A stretch of 40,453 nucleotides of DNA, from positions 1 to 40,453 of IMG/VR virus record IMGVR_UViG_3300030117_007386. One strand, written 5' to 3'. The notes below the pieces were generated by a model. That model was not told where the DNA came from and ran no database searches. It worked only from the letters and a program-made list of their open reading frames with translations. A program made the position numbers and the translations under genes. This document shows positions 28,973 to 36,740 of this stretch, piece by piece (positions within the stretch are counted from its first letter, which is position 1; each line of letters opens with the position of its first letter). This DNA is from a virus.

Positions 28973-29211
28973 TGGCCCTCAAGGACACACAGAAGTCGCT
29001 GAAAAAGTGGACTAAACAAAAATGGCGTACCAAGTCTGGTAAGCCAAGCGTCCAGGGGCCGAAAGCAACGGGCGAAGTATATGCGCCGTCAGCAACATTT
29101 AAGTCCGTAAGCCGGGGTAAGATTGCAGCCGCAACGCGAAAGAAACGCGAAGCTACTCGAGCAGGTAAGCAACACGCAAAACACGGTCTACATAAAGGTA
29201 AAAAGCGATGA
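28972..29211 (+). CDS. Small basic protein C (79 aa)
   Basis: The protein starts MALKDTQKSLKKWTKQKWRT and contains KSGKPSVQGPKATGEVYAPS, then ATRKKREATRAGKQHAKH. The pattern KKWTKQKWRTKSGKPS I recall as the second half of a viral basic protein whose first half matches small basic protein B. Here the two halves are separate genes. The start again overlaps the previous stop (TAATG), and its end overlaps the next gene by four bases (ATGA). The function is unknown; high charge fits DNA binding or condensation. Confidence 0.7.
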   Translation: MALKDTQKSLKKWTKQKWRTKSGKPSVQGPKATGEVYAPSATFKSVSRGKIAAATRKKREATRAGKQHAKHGLHKGKKR

Positions 29212-30152
29212 CCGAATACTCAGACAAAATGAAAGCGTTACGCCAGAAAACAACACAGGCGCTGGACAAGCCTAAGCCCGCGTATCGCATCACAGCAGCG
29301 CTACCAAAAGGCGGCGACATCGACGAGCAGTTTGCGTTAATCGAGACCGAGTATGCCTACGGGTCACCATCATCGGACCCAACTCACAGAAAAATTCGTG
29401 TCGGCGACTCGCTTCCAGAGGGAGAGGTCACTGAAATTACACCTGAAGGCATTAAGGTTATTCCTGACTACGGTAATGAGTACGTCATTCCCTTGGGTGA
29501 AAGACCGGGCTACAAGCCTCCCACGATAAAGAAATTACCGACCGTTCAAGTAAAGCCGCCACTGGAATCTGTGTTTGCTGCAGCCGATAAGTTGGGCGTT
29601 AGCCCAAGAGAAGCGGCGTTATATATGACACCGGGCAGTGTTGCCGATGCGATCATCCCCTTTCATACTTTCCGGGACACGGCTTCGGAACAAACATTCA
29701 GCCGAGAAGATGAGAAACCGGGCCAATTTGAGTTTAATCCAGACGGAACAATAGACCGCGAGCCCGCGCTTTGGTATGACGAAGAGACCGATACCTTCGA
29801 GCCTTACGATCAGGAAAAGCATGGCGGTAAACGCGCCGTCGATAAGAACACTGAAATTTACGGTGACTACATACCTGGCGCAGAGGATATGAGCGCCGAC
29901 GAACTTCGTGAAGCGTCTTTTGATGCGGCAGCAAAGAACTACGGACAAAAATACGAAGACAGACAGCCGTATGCCGAAGAGGACGTAGAGATTGACGGCA
30001 TTCCATATACAAGAGAAACGTATGAATCAGGGGAAGTGTTTTTAGTGCCTACAGGCGAAGAGGGAGACATCATGCGTGATTATGATGACGAGGAACAAAA
30101 AGAAAAGTTTGAGAGTGATGTGGCCAAAATAAACGCAGCTTTCGGTGGTTGA
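29208..30152 (+). CDS. 314-aa acidic protein, unknown
   Basis: The start overlaps the previous stop (ATGA) and an AAAGG is nearby. The N-terminal region is small and Lys-rich, then acidic throughout, with probable beta segments (DGTIDREPALWYDEETDTFE and IEIDGIPYTRETYES-like strands) and an Ala/Asp/Glu end. No catalytic motif is visible. It lies in the packaging/head block, between the basic trio and a zinc-ribbon gene; acidic charge might complement the basic partners. Unknown function. Confidence 0.65.
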   Translation: MTEYSDKMKALRQKTTQALDKPKPAYRITAALPKGGDIDEQFALIETEYAYGSPSSDPTHRKIRVGDSLPEGEVTEITPEGIKVIPDYGNEYVIPLGERPGYKPPTIKKLPTVQVKPPLESVFAAADKLGVSPREAALYMTPGSVADAIIPFHTFRDTASEQTFSREDEKPGQFEFNPDGTIDREPALWYDEETDTFEPYDQEKHGGKRAVDKNTEIYGDYIPGAEDMSADELREASFDAAAKNYGQKYEDRQPYAEEDVEIDGIPYTRETYESGEVFLVPTGEEGDIMRDYDDEEQKEKFESDVAKINAAFGG

Positions 30153-30158
30153 GTAGTT

Positions 30159-30620
30159 ATGAGTTTTAGAACAAACAATATTGAATGTACCGGCTGTGAC
30201 TTTTTTGAGTACGAAGTGTTCTACCGTACCTCGGAAGGTCCACCCGACTGCCCTGAGTGTGGCAGCAAGCGTAAGATGAGTTTTAAGGGCTTTACCTGCG
30301 CCATCCATGGTCAGGGACCAGGATCATTCGCAGCAGTCGACTTTGGTGTGCTCGGAAAAGCTGAAACCAGAGAAGACTATGACCGATGCATTAAAACCAT
30401 CGAAGAACGGTTTCCAGGTAAACGAGTCAACATTCAGGGCGAATCTGCCGCCGAAAAATCAGATCGACTCGAAACAATCAAGCACAACTCGTGGAAACGA
30501 AACAAGTCCAAAGGGCTCAACGATAAAATTATTAACGAGGTATCAAACCATAAAAAACGGTTGCTAGCTGAAGGGCGAAAGGAAACTCGTAGCCCGGCTC
30601 AACTGGTAGGAAATAAATGA
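30159..30620 (+). CDS. Zinc-ribbon protein (CxxC...CxxC)
   Basis: Residues C10 and C13 with C31 and C34 (IECTGCDFF then PDCPECGSKR) form a classic four-Cys zinc ribbon in the first 40 residues. The remainder is helical and basic with a run of Lys and Arg (NSWKRNKSKGLNDKI), consistent with nucleic-acid binding or a virion-assembly role. It overlaps the next start by four bases (ATGA). A second zinc-ribbon protein is encoded at 35411-35599 and a third Cys-rich protein at 39512-39874. Confidence 0.75.
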   Translation: MSFRTNNIECTGCDFFEYEVFYRTSEGPPDCPECGSKRKMSFKGFTCAIHGQGPGSFAAVDFGVLGKAETREDYDRCIKTIEERFPGKRVNIQGESAAEKSDRLETIKHNSWKRNKSKGLNDKIINEVSNHKKRLLAEGRKETRSPAQLVGNK

Positions 30621-30877
30621 TGCCTGATCCAAGCACGCGCAGTCTTTTGTCTGATATTGAACTTGTTGAGTACGCAAATCATATGGCGTCACAAACAAAT
30701 CGCTCGTTACGACAAATAAAGGATGACACACTTAGAGACGCTAAAGTCATTCAAGACCGCAAAACTGGTGAACAACTCAGCGTACCAAACAAATTTATTC
30801 GTTCAATAGGAATAAACTCTGCTTTTGAGTTGATGAGGCCTGATCTGTTTCAGGAATATCAGCAACAAAATAAATAA
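30617..30877 (+). CDS. 86-aa small protein, unknown
   Basis: It starts at the ATG at 30617 (overlapping the previous stop by four bases); a second ATG directly follows. It is helical and polar, with RSLRQIKDDTLRDAKVIQDR and a C-terminal FELMRPDLFQEYQQQNK. No Cys cluster or enzyme motif. It is followed by a palindrome and then the acidic 154-aa gene. Nothing points to a specific role. Confidence 0.6.
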   Translation: MMPDPSTRSLLSDIELVEYANHMASQTNRSLRQIKDDTLRDAKVIQDRKTGEQLSVPNKFIRSIGINSAFELMRPDLFQEYQQQNK

Positions 30878-30881
30878 CCCC

Positions 30882-30899
30882 ACTGGTAATCTTACCAGT
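30882..30899. promoter_or_regulatory. Perfect palindrome between 86-aa gene and acidic protein gene
   Basis: ACTGGTAA-TC-TTACCAGT has 8-base arms and a 2-base centre. It lies 18 bases before the start of the next gene. No U-run follows on either strand, so it is more likely an operator or mRNA structure than a terminator. Confidence 0.6.
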
Positions 30900-30917
30900 A
30901 TGTAATAGGATAGTACC

Positions 30918-31382
30918 ATGGCCATCGAAAAACCAATGACACCCGAAGAGGATAAAGCACTTGACGACCAACTTACGCAGTTGCTCAATGATGCTACGGC
31001 AGAAATACAAGCTAAGGGTGGTGCCGCTGAAGGCGCTGACATGGCGCAAGAGGGCGAAATGGAAATGGAAGCCGGTAAAGCTGAAGAGGAAAAGGCTACT
31101 GAAGGGGTAGACCTTAAACCTTTGATGGAGACCTTAGGTGCTACCGAAGAACGCGCACAGATGCTTTACGATGCGGCTCAACAAATGCAGCAAACTCAAG
31201 GGAAGACTCCCAAAGAGTTGTCAGACATGATTGCCGATAATTTTGAAATTCTCATGCAGCTTGAAATGGTTGCGGCCCGTGGTGAAGGCGGTGCTATGGG
31301 CGGACCACCCGCAGGAGAAATGCCACCAGCAGGACCAGAAGGCATGCCTGCACCTCCAATGATGCCGCCAGAGGGTATGTAG
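30918..31382 (+). CDS. 154-aa acidic, Met/Pro-rich tail protein, possible scaffold accessory
   Basis: The N-terminal half is acidic and Ala/Glu-rich, with likely helices, including EEDKALDDQLTQLLNDATAE. The last about 30 residues are Gly/Pro/Met-rich (GGPPAGEMPPAGPEGMPAPP). It starts with AGGA upstream and stops one base before the scaffold-like gene. It is probably head-assembly associated by position (portal, this, scaffold-like). Function is inferred only. Confidence 0.55.
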   Translation: MAIEKPMTPEEDKALDDQLTQLLNDATAEIQAKGGAAEGADMAQEGEMEMEAGKAEEEKATEGVDLKPLMETLGATEERAQMLYDAAQQMQQTQGKTPKELSDMIADNFEILMQLEMVAARGEGGAMGGPPAGEMPPAGPEGMPAPPMMPPEGM

Positions 31383-31383
31383 T

Positions 31384-32325
31384 ATGTGGGAAGAGGACAA
31401 CGAAGCTGTCGAAACCGAACAAACAGAGACGACGGAAGTCGCAGAATCAACTGATGCTGCACAGGCGCCGAGCGAGCCGGTAGAGGCCGCACCGGTTGAG
31501 ACATCGTCAGAAGCCGCGCCCGAAGTGTTTGATTGGAATGGTGAACTCGAAGGCTTGCGACAAGCACAGTGGTTCAACGAATTAGACGAAAACATGCAGG
31601 GCTCTATGCTCCGTGGGTTCGAAACTAAGTACCAAAACTGGGCGCGCGGATATCAAAAGAAATTTGACGAGTTGTCCCATCAGAGAAAAGAGGCTGATAG
31701 GGTTCTTGAGGCTGCAAGAGCACAAGAACGTAAAGTAATGCAGTGGCTTCACGGTGACGTTGACCCAATGCTCGAAAAGCAAAAGGAAATTGACGGCCTT
31801 AAGATTGCCCACAAATCTGCTCTTGAGGCTTTGCGTCAACAAGCCGAGTCTGAACATGAAAGAGCAAAAGTAAGTTTTGGCGCCGAACTTGAAGAGGCTA
31901 TTCAAGCGCGTGATCAAGCACTTCAACAACACGTTGAACTACAGCAACAACTGGAGTCGTTTGAAGCCGCAATCACTGAGCGTGAGGTAGATAGCATTGA
32001 AGACTATCTTGTAAAACAAGCATCCGATATCTACGAAAACGATGAAGCCTTTGAAGATTTCTTGATGGCCTGGAAAGCCGGCGCAGACATCGACAAAGCG
32101 ATTAAAATGGTTCGTGCTCTGTACCCAACACCAGAACCCGAACCAGAACCAGAACCGGAGCCTGATCCAGAGCCAGAACCTGTACCCGAAGGCATGAAGC
32201 TTATGAACATGAAGCCCGATGCTGCAGCGGCTACAGAGGGTGGGAACCCCAAAAGCTTTGAAGAAATGATGCAGGCCCTGAAACGAGAAGGGCAGCGCGA
32301 AGCCGACGTTCTGCGCAACGCGTAA
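31384..32325 (+). CDS. Scaffold-like coiled-coil protein
   Basis: This 313-residue protein has an acidic disordered N-terminus (Glu, Thr, Ala rich), a region with EVFDWNGELEGLRQAQWFNE, and then a long coiled coil at about residues 95-205 (EADRVLEAARAQERKVMQ, ALEALRQQAESEHERAKV, QQHVELQQQLESFEAA). A PEPEPEP repeat comes next, and a C-terminal helix (SFEEMMQALKREGQREAD) ends it. That is the profile of a phage capsid scaffold: acidic and helical, with a C-terminal capsid-binding part. It is last in the plus block and precedes the terminator. The sequence class is inferred, as scaffolds diverge rapidly. Confidence 0.7.
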   Translation: MWEEDNEAVETEQTETTEVAESTDAAQAPSEPVEAAPVETSSEAAPEVFDWNGELEGLRQAQWFNELDENMQGSMLRGFETKYQNWARGYQKKFDELSHQRKEADRVLEAARAQERKVMQWLHGDVDPMLEKQKEIDGLKIAHKSALEALRQQAESEHERAKVSFGAELEEAIQARDQALQQHVELQQQLESFEAAITEREVDSIEDYLVKQASDIYENDEAFEDFLMAWKAGADIDKAIKMVRALYPTPEPEPEPEPEPDPEPEPVPEGMKLMNMKPDAAAATEGGNPKSFEEMMQALKREGQREADVLRNA

Positions 32326-32330
32326 ATAAA

Positions 32331-32366
32331 AAACCCCCGATGGCCCAAGCTACCGGGGGTTTCTTT
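32331..32366. terminator. Bidirectional intrinsic terminator
   Basis: AAACCCCCG (32331-32339) pairs with CGGGGGTTT (32354-32362). On the plus strand TTTCTTTT follows; on the minus strand a TTTTTTATTT follows. It sits between convergent genes ending at 32325 (plus) and 32379 (minus), so it stops both. Confidence 0.9.
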
Positions 32367-32378
32367 TGTCTACGCTGT

Positions 32379-33032
32379 TTAGGCGAAGATGACGTAAGTA
32401 GCATCATCAGTAGATGAAGCATGGTGAATAGTCAGTGTGCCCGATGCAATGACCGCGCCTGTTGTCGCGATGTTTGCGTCCATAGACACGACGACAGGAG
32501 CACCATCAAGCTCGGCAGTAAAGCCGGTGACTGTCGATGATGTACCGCTGCATGTCACCTTACCGACGATAGGAGCGCCGTTGGCAACACCAGGCTCGAG
32601 AACATAAGCGCCTGTGCTCGCGTTTACGGACGTAATCCGACCGACACGAATGTTCGCACTAAATGCAGCGCCGTCAGCGGTGGCCGCAGGAACAGCACCC
32701 AAAGTAACGCCGCCAGCAGTAGCTGCGTCAAGGTAAACCGCATCACCAACTTGGGCGGCAGCAGAAGTGTCTTTACCTGTGATTGTTTTCAATGGAACAG
32801 CCACAGGAGTATACTCGCCTGCAGCAGCCGCATAGTCAGCCACAAAGAAAGGACCGCGACACTTGGTAAGTACGTTAGCGTCTGCGGGCTCGACCGACAG
32901 GAAATCACCCTGCATACCAGTAGCGACGATAATGTCGTTCTCGGCGACAGCAGAAGCAACATATACCTTCAAAGCGTTTGATCGAGTTTTAGTTACGCCA
33001 GGGTGGATTTGAGTTTGTTTAAATTTAGCCAT
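32379..33032 (-). CDS. Decoration/head-fibre-like small protein (second copy-like)
   Basis: This 217-residue protein is Ala, Thr, Val and Gly-rich with strand patterns including AQVGDAVYLDAATAGGVTLG and NIRVGRITSVNASTGAYVLE. It resembles capsid decoration or head-fibre-type proteins (DUF2190-like style, from memory) that carry loops decorated with a short fibre. It starts MAKFKQTQIHPGVTKTRSNA; GGAG is 7 bases upstream. It is the last gene of the minus block and converges with the scaffold-like gene. Compare the other decoration-like protein at 23003-23539. Confidence 0.65.
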   Translation of the reverse strand: MAKFKQTQIHPGVTKTRSNALKVYVASAVAENDIIVATGMQGDFLSVEPADANVLTKCRGPFFVADYAAAAGEYTPVAVPLKTITGKDTSAAAQVGDAVYLDAATAGGVTLGAVPAATADGAAFSANIRVGRITSVNASTGAYVLEPGVANGAPIVGKVTCSGTSSTVTGFTAELDGAPVVVSMDANIATTGAVIASGTLTIHHASSTDDATYVIFA

Positions 33033-33090
33033 TAGATTCTCCAGTCCCTCAAGGGGAATTCAATACGCAAAATCACGTGGCATTACTATA

Positions 33091-35091
33091 TCACTTTTTA
33101 TCTGATTTAGCCTCGACTGTGCGCTTTTTCTTTTTCGCAAGACCGCGTCTTCGTGCAAGATCGTCAGCCTTTGCCTCCGTAACCTTTGCCTTGCCCAAAG
33201 TAGGTAGTTTCGCAGGGCTCGAAGATTCTGCAGGCGGAGCATCTGGTTTAGCCTTTCGCCTTGTAGGTGTGGTCGGAGACTTTTTCTGTACCGTAACGTA
33301 CTCACCAAGCCTCTTGTCATACACAACATTCAAGCCTTGCTTCATTTGCTCAAACTGATCCAACGCCTCTGCCGTCGCAGGCATGTCTCCGCGCTTGACT
33401 TGCTGCTCAATAAACTTCATTTCGTCAGGGCTAAACCTGGAACTCATATCCTTGAGATCAGTGAGAAACTGTTTCTGTGGCAGACCCTCAATCTCACCTT
33501 CGCGAACAACACGCTTTTTAAGCTGCTCTGTGGTACCTACAGCGCGACGTTTACCTTTCAAAGCAGCTTGAGCCTCAGATCGAGTCAAATCGTCCGCACG
33601 CTCAGTTGCGCGGCGTTTAGCTATGTCTCGTACCAGCTTGTCTCTCGCCTCAGGACTTAAATTATCACCAGGGTTAATAGTTGCAGCCTCTGCCAAAGCC
33701 CGTTCGTGACGAGCAAGATCACGCCCGAGGCCGGGCATTTCCTTTGCCTTTGCCAACACTTGTTGTTGCTGCTCGAGGGAGAGAGAATCGTAGTATTTGC
33801 CGGGGTCAACAACAAGTCGCCTTTCGTCAAAGTGAGCGGGAAACTCTTTCTTCGCCAAAATGCTCAAGTCATTAACTAATGAATCGCTCATTCCAATCGT
33901 GCCCTCACTGACGCCACGAGTAGCTTCAGGCGTCAAAGGCATACGAGCAATAATTTCTGCAGTTTCTCCAGGGTAAGGATCAGGCGCATCCTTCGCGGCC
34001 TTCATTCCCGGCTTACCTACCAGAACCCGACCAGATTCATCGACAACTGCAGCCCGAGTCGCCTTTGGATCTACAGTTACAATTTCACCCAATTCGTCTA
34101 GTTGCTTGCGCTCGCTTGCGGTGGGCAACCGAGTAGTTGTACGATCAACAACTTGACGAGCCTCACGCATTTCGTCTTCGACTGTTTTTACCTGCGCGCC
34201 CTTGCGACCCGCACCAGCACGAGGACCGCCACCCAAAAACGGCTTGGTCAACGGCTCTTCCATCATCCCGCCAGTACCAAATTGAAGTGGGGGCTTGTAT
34301 GGAAGTGGTGCCTTACCTTCGGCAACACGAGCCTCATTCATCGCCGCGTGCTCAGCACGACGAGTCATTTCTGTCTTACCACCGGTGCGGGACTCCCTGA
34401 AAGCAATCTCGGCTTTATTGACAGCACGACTCGCGGCACCTTCAACATTTTTCCGCGCTAAATCAGCCTGACCTTGAGTTATTTTACCGGCCTTAAGATC
34501 AAAGGCAATCTGAGATAATCGTTCAGTCGCTCTATCGTCGATCGCCGCCAGATTTTTTCGAAGCGTATCTGCCGATAAACCCTGCATTGATTTTGCTGCT
34601 TTCTGCAAACCTTTGTTCATTGAACGAAGTATTAGCGGGGAAAAAGGTAGGGCCATAAAACCAACACCCATTGCGGCGTCAGCGCCCGCACCCTCTTCAC
34701 CTATCAAATAACGGCCTGTTGCCGCACCCGTATAAAGTATGTCACCCGCCGTCTGAGTAAGTAGTTCAGGGGAGTACCCCAACAATTCACCCCGCTCTTG
34801 AAGCCTTTCAAGAGTTTGCCGCTTACCCATACGATCCACAACTTTCTGTATTTCAGCATCTTCAGCGCGCTGATCACGGAGCATCGAAAAAATTTCATCC
34901 TCCGTCATAGGCTTGTCTTCTGTAATGGAAACAGTGGGCTCCCCTACCGACAAAACAGTGGGCTCTGAGGACACAATACCGCTACCAGCCAGCATTGAGT
35001 CGTCTAAGGTAGGGGGAAACTGAGCAGACGTACCACGACGCTGCTCCTGCATTAGGCGATCATACTCAGTCATATCAGACATATCAGCCAT
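33091..35091 (-). CDS. 666-aa helical protein, unknown
   Basis: The N-terminus is polar and acidic (DMTEYDRLMQEQRRG), then DILYTGAATGRYLIGEEGAG with a hydrophobic segment, MGVGFMALPFSPLILRSMNK, near residues 140-160. The rest is Lys/Arg/Glu-rich, likely helical or coiled coil, with a highly basic C-terminus (LAKKKKRTVEAKSDKK). It starts 2 bases after the stop of the small basic gene. An internal or minor head protein is possible; I see no enzyme motif and recognise no family. Confidence 0.6.
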   Translation of the reverse strand: MADMSDMTEYDRLMQEQRRGTSAQFPPTLDDSMLAGSGIVSSEPTVLSVGEPTVSITEDKPMTEDEIFSMLRDQRAEDAEIQKVVDRMGKRQTLERLQERGELLGYSPELLTQTAGDILYTGAATGRYLIGEEGAGADAAMGVGFMALPFSPLILRSMNKGLQKAAKSMQGLSADTLRKNLAAIDDRATERLSQIAFDLKAGKITQGQADLARKNVEGAASRAVNKAEIAFRESRTGGKTEMTRRAEHAAMNEARVAEGKAPLPYKPPLQFGTGGMMEEPLTKPFLGGGPRAGAGRKGAQVKTVEDEMREARQVVDRTTTRLPTASERKQLDELGEIVTVDPKATRAAVVDESGRVLVGKPGMKAAKDAPDPYPGETAEIIARMPLTPEATRGVSEGTIGMSDSLVNDLSILAKKEFPAHFDERRLVVDPGKYYDSLSLEQQQQVLAKAKEMPGLGRDLARHERALAEAATINPGDNLSPEARDKLVRDIAKRRATERADDLTRSEAQAALKGKRRAVGTTEQLKKRVVREGEIEGLPQKQFLTDLKDMSSRFSPDEMKFIEQQVKRGDMPATAEALDQFEQMKQGLNVVYDKRLGEYVTVQKKSPTTPTRRKAKPDAPPAESSSPAKLPTLGKAKVTEAKADDLARRRGLAKKKKRTVEAKSDKK

Positions 35092-35093
35092 GT

Positions 35094-35378
35094 TTAGTAC
35101 GCCTTTTTATCTCTACCTACTCGTCTAGCGGCAAGACGACTAGACATTCGGTTTCTTCTGGCAATATCTAAACCCCCCGCCTGAGACTCAGAAAAATGAT
35201 CCATGTGACGGTATAGGGGTAGTTGATGTTCAGGGCCAAACTCTACGCCCGCATACGTATTTTGCCCCTTTAATTTTCCTCGAGCCCTCTTTTTAGCCTT
35301 TACTTTTTTACCGCCTTTGGGAAAAAATATTGTGTTAATTAAATTTGGCGGGGGCTTGTACAAAGGATTTTTAGACAC
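35094..35378 (-). CDS. 94-aa basic small protein
   Basis: The start is a GTG at 35378 with a GGAG upstream. The protein begins MSKNPLYKPPPNLINTIFFP and continues Lys/Arg-rich (KKVKAKKRARGKLKGQN), then a short Tyr/His-containing stretch (LPLYRHMDHFSESQ) and an Arg-rich C-terminus. It is coupled by position to the 666-aa gene. The charge suggests nucleic-acid binding. Unknown. Confidence 0.6.
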   Translation of the reverse strand: MSKNPLYKPPPNLINTIFFPKGGKKVKAKKRARGKLKGQNTYAGVEFGPEHQLPLYRHMDHFSESQAGGLDIARRNRMSSRLAARRVGRDKKAY

Positions 35379-35410
35379 GATATTCTCCGTCGATAACTAC
35401 TTTAACACAA

Positions 35411-35599
35411 CTAACCGGTATTTTTGAGACCGTAATTGTCTTTTGCCCAACCATCGCCCCGCAAGGCAAAACTCGTCAACGCTACTTTCTTTTTCATTTG
35501 CTTACTACACTTCGTGCAATCGGGCCACCTGTCGCCAAATTTCTGAAGCACTTCGGCAGTGCAACCACAAGCGTTACACTCAAAAACATAAAGGGGCAT
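35411..35599 (-). CDS. FmdB-type zinc-ribbon protein (62 aa)
   Basis: I start this at the ATG at 35599 (MPLYVFECNACG...), the standard beginning of the FmdB/zinc-ribbon family. The pairs C9/C12 and C29/C32 (ECNACG and PDCTKCSKQ) bind zinc. The longer frame from 35653 lacks support. Such proteins bind zinc and often act in regulation, but phage copies have no defined role. A GGGAG lies upstream at about 11 bases. The upstream region holds paired ACTATATAG repeats. Confidence 0.8.
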   Translation of the reverse strand: MPLYVFECNACGCTAEVLQKFGDRWPDCTKCSKQMKKKVALTSFALRGDGWAKDNYGLKNTG

Positions 35600-35624
35600 A
35601 ATTCTAAAATCTCCCAAAGATCGG

Positions 35625-35674
35625 ACTATATAGTATGTTACCAAAGTTGACACACTATATAGGTAAACGTTACC
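35625..35674. repeat. Paired ACTATATAG ... GTTACC elements
   Basis: ACTATATAG occurs at 35625-35633 and 35654-35662, each followed by GTTACC (35637-35642 and 35669-35674). A TTGACA lies at 35647-35652. These may be a tandem operator or phage-promoter-like element upstream of the zinc-ribbon gene (leftwards). Confidence 0.45.
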
Positions 35675-35710
35675 CTGGACGAGACCGCCAGGTCAGTCCG
35701 ACAAATTTAG

Positions 35711-35748
35711 CGCCCGATCAGTACCTCTCCACTGGTCGGGCGTTTTTT
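35711..35748 (+). terminator. Strong plus-strand intrinsic terminator, possibly of a small RNA
   Basis: CGCCCGATCAGT (35711-35722) pairs with ACTGGTCGGGCG (35731-35742), with one G-U, and is followed by six T at 35743-35748. It points rightwards, yet both adjoining genes are on the minus strand; the minus-strand read lacks a U-tract directly after the hairpin. A short rightward transcript (about 35660-35748) with a further CCTGG/CCAGG stem at 35673-35692 is possible. Confidence 0.65.
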
Positions 35749-36133
35749 AGTAGTTGTGTTTTTTGCCGTACGGATTGTGGTCACCATACGACTTGTGCGG
35801 TTTCTCATCCGACTCATTATCGGACTTATATTCCGAATCGTCGGAATCCTTTCCACCATGCTCCTTGCCGTACATTTCTTCGCAGATTTCAATAAGCTTA
35901 TCCGCCTGACCTGCGTGCAATTCAGACGCCTTGTACAACTCTTTGGCCATTTTCTTCATCGCCATGTGAGGATCGTCCGAATATTTGTCACCCTTTTTGG
36001 ATTCACCCATATCCTCGCCCATCATCATCTTTTTCTTGGCGTCGACAAAAGAATCACCGCCGAAATCGGGCATGGCATCGCCAAGCACCTCTTTTTTCGC
36101 CATGATAATAAGTTTTGGTCCAGATCCGTGCAT
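35747..36133 (-). CDS. 128-aa charged small protein, unknown
   Basis: The ATG at 36133 has AAGGAAG upstream. The protein starts MHGSGPKLIIMAKKEVLGDA; it is Lys/Asp/Glu/Met-rich, with DMGESKKGDKYSDDPHMAMK and an acidic, His/Tyr-rich C-terminus (SDDSEYKSDNESDEKPHKSY). It is probably helical in the middle (MAKELYKASELHAGQADKLI). No motif; located between the terminase-small-like gene and the putative RNA/zinc-ribbon region. Unknown. Confidence 0.55.
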   Translation of the reverse strand: MHGSGPKLIIMAKKEVLGDAMPDFGGDSFVDAKKKMMMGEDMGESKKGDKYSDDPHMAMKKMAKELYKASELHAGQADKLIEICEEMYGKEHGGKDSDDSEYKSDNESDEKPHKSYGDHNPYGKKHNY

Positions 36134-36147
36134 GATACTTCCTTATA

Positions 36148-36690
36148 TTAGCTATTTGAGCCCGATATTGCGCTACCAGCTACGATTCGGGCCAATCGTT
36201 CGTCGAAATCTACGTCAACTGTAACGCCAACCCGCGTTTCTGCCGACTCTGACTGCGGTGTTATTCCGCATCTGTCCAATATGGCCTCAGATGCCTTGAC
36301 TCGGTCCCGTGGTTGCGCCCCAACGTCCGTAGCCACCTCTAAAAGTGCGCTCAATGCGGCTTCTGCCGCCTCTTGAAGGCCCTCACCAAGGACTTGTTGC
36401 CGCCTTTCCGCACCATCTTGGATGGCATCCACAAATTCTGGCTCTTTTGACCAAGACCAAACTGTTGTTGGGCGGATTCCAAGGCGCCTGGCGGTAGTCG
36501 CAACCGTATATCCGGCCCCAAGCAGACTTTTTGCGGTAGTTTTTAGGGCATCGTTACCGTCAAAACGTGTTTGCTCGGCCAACATCGCAACAACTTCGGA
36601 CTCGCCAGCGGGTACAACAGTGCTCGGCACCAATTGTAGGCCTTCAGGCGACGGTAAAGTCGGTTGAGTGCGTTCTGATTCGTCTTCCAT
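36148..36690 (-). CDS. Terminase small subunit-like HTH protein
   Basis: In 180 residues, the stretch AKSLLGAGYTVATTARRLGI then RPTTVWSWSKEPEFVDAIQD is a helix-turn-helix typical of small terminases and related DNA-recognising proteins. A long helix follows (RRQQVLGEGLQEAAEAALSA), then QPRDRVKASEAILDRCGI, the style of the small terminase central oligomerisation part. The role would be recognition of the packaging site. The weak point is that the large terminase is about 10 kb away on the opposite strand, and small HTH proteins of this type may also be regulators. Confidence 0.6.
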   Translation of the reverse strand: MEDESERTQPTLPSPEGLQLVPSTVVPAGESEVVAMLAEQTRFDGNDALKTTAKSLLGAGYTVATTARRLGIRPTTVWSWSKEPEFVDAIQDGAERRQQVLGEGLQEAAEAALSALLEVATDVGAQPRDRVKASEAILDRCGITPQSESAETRVGVTVDVDFDERLARIVAGSAISGSNS

Positions 36691-36740
36691 AGACCCACAT
36701 TACCCTGACGGAAAACTATTCACAAGCGCAGCCCCGAAAA

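Noticed and set aside
35756-36151. 131-aa plus-strand frame
   Set aside because: It is the antisense of the 128-aa gene and mirrors its Lys/Asp codons as hydrophobic residues.
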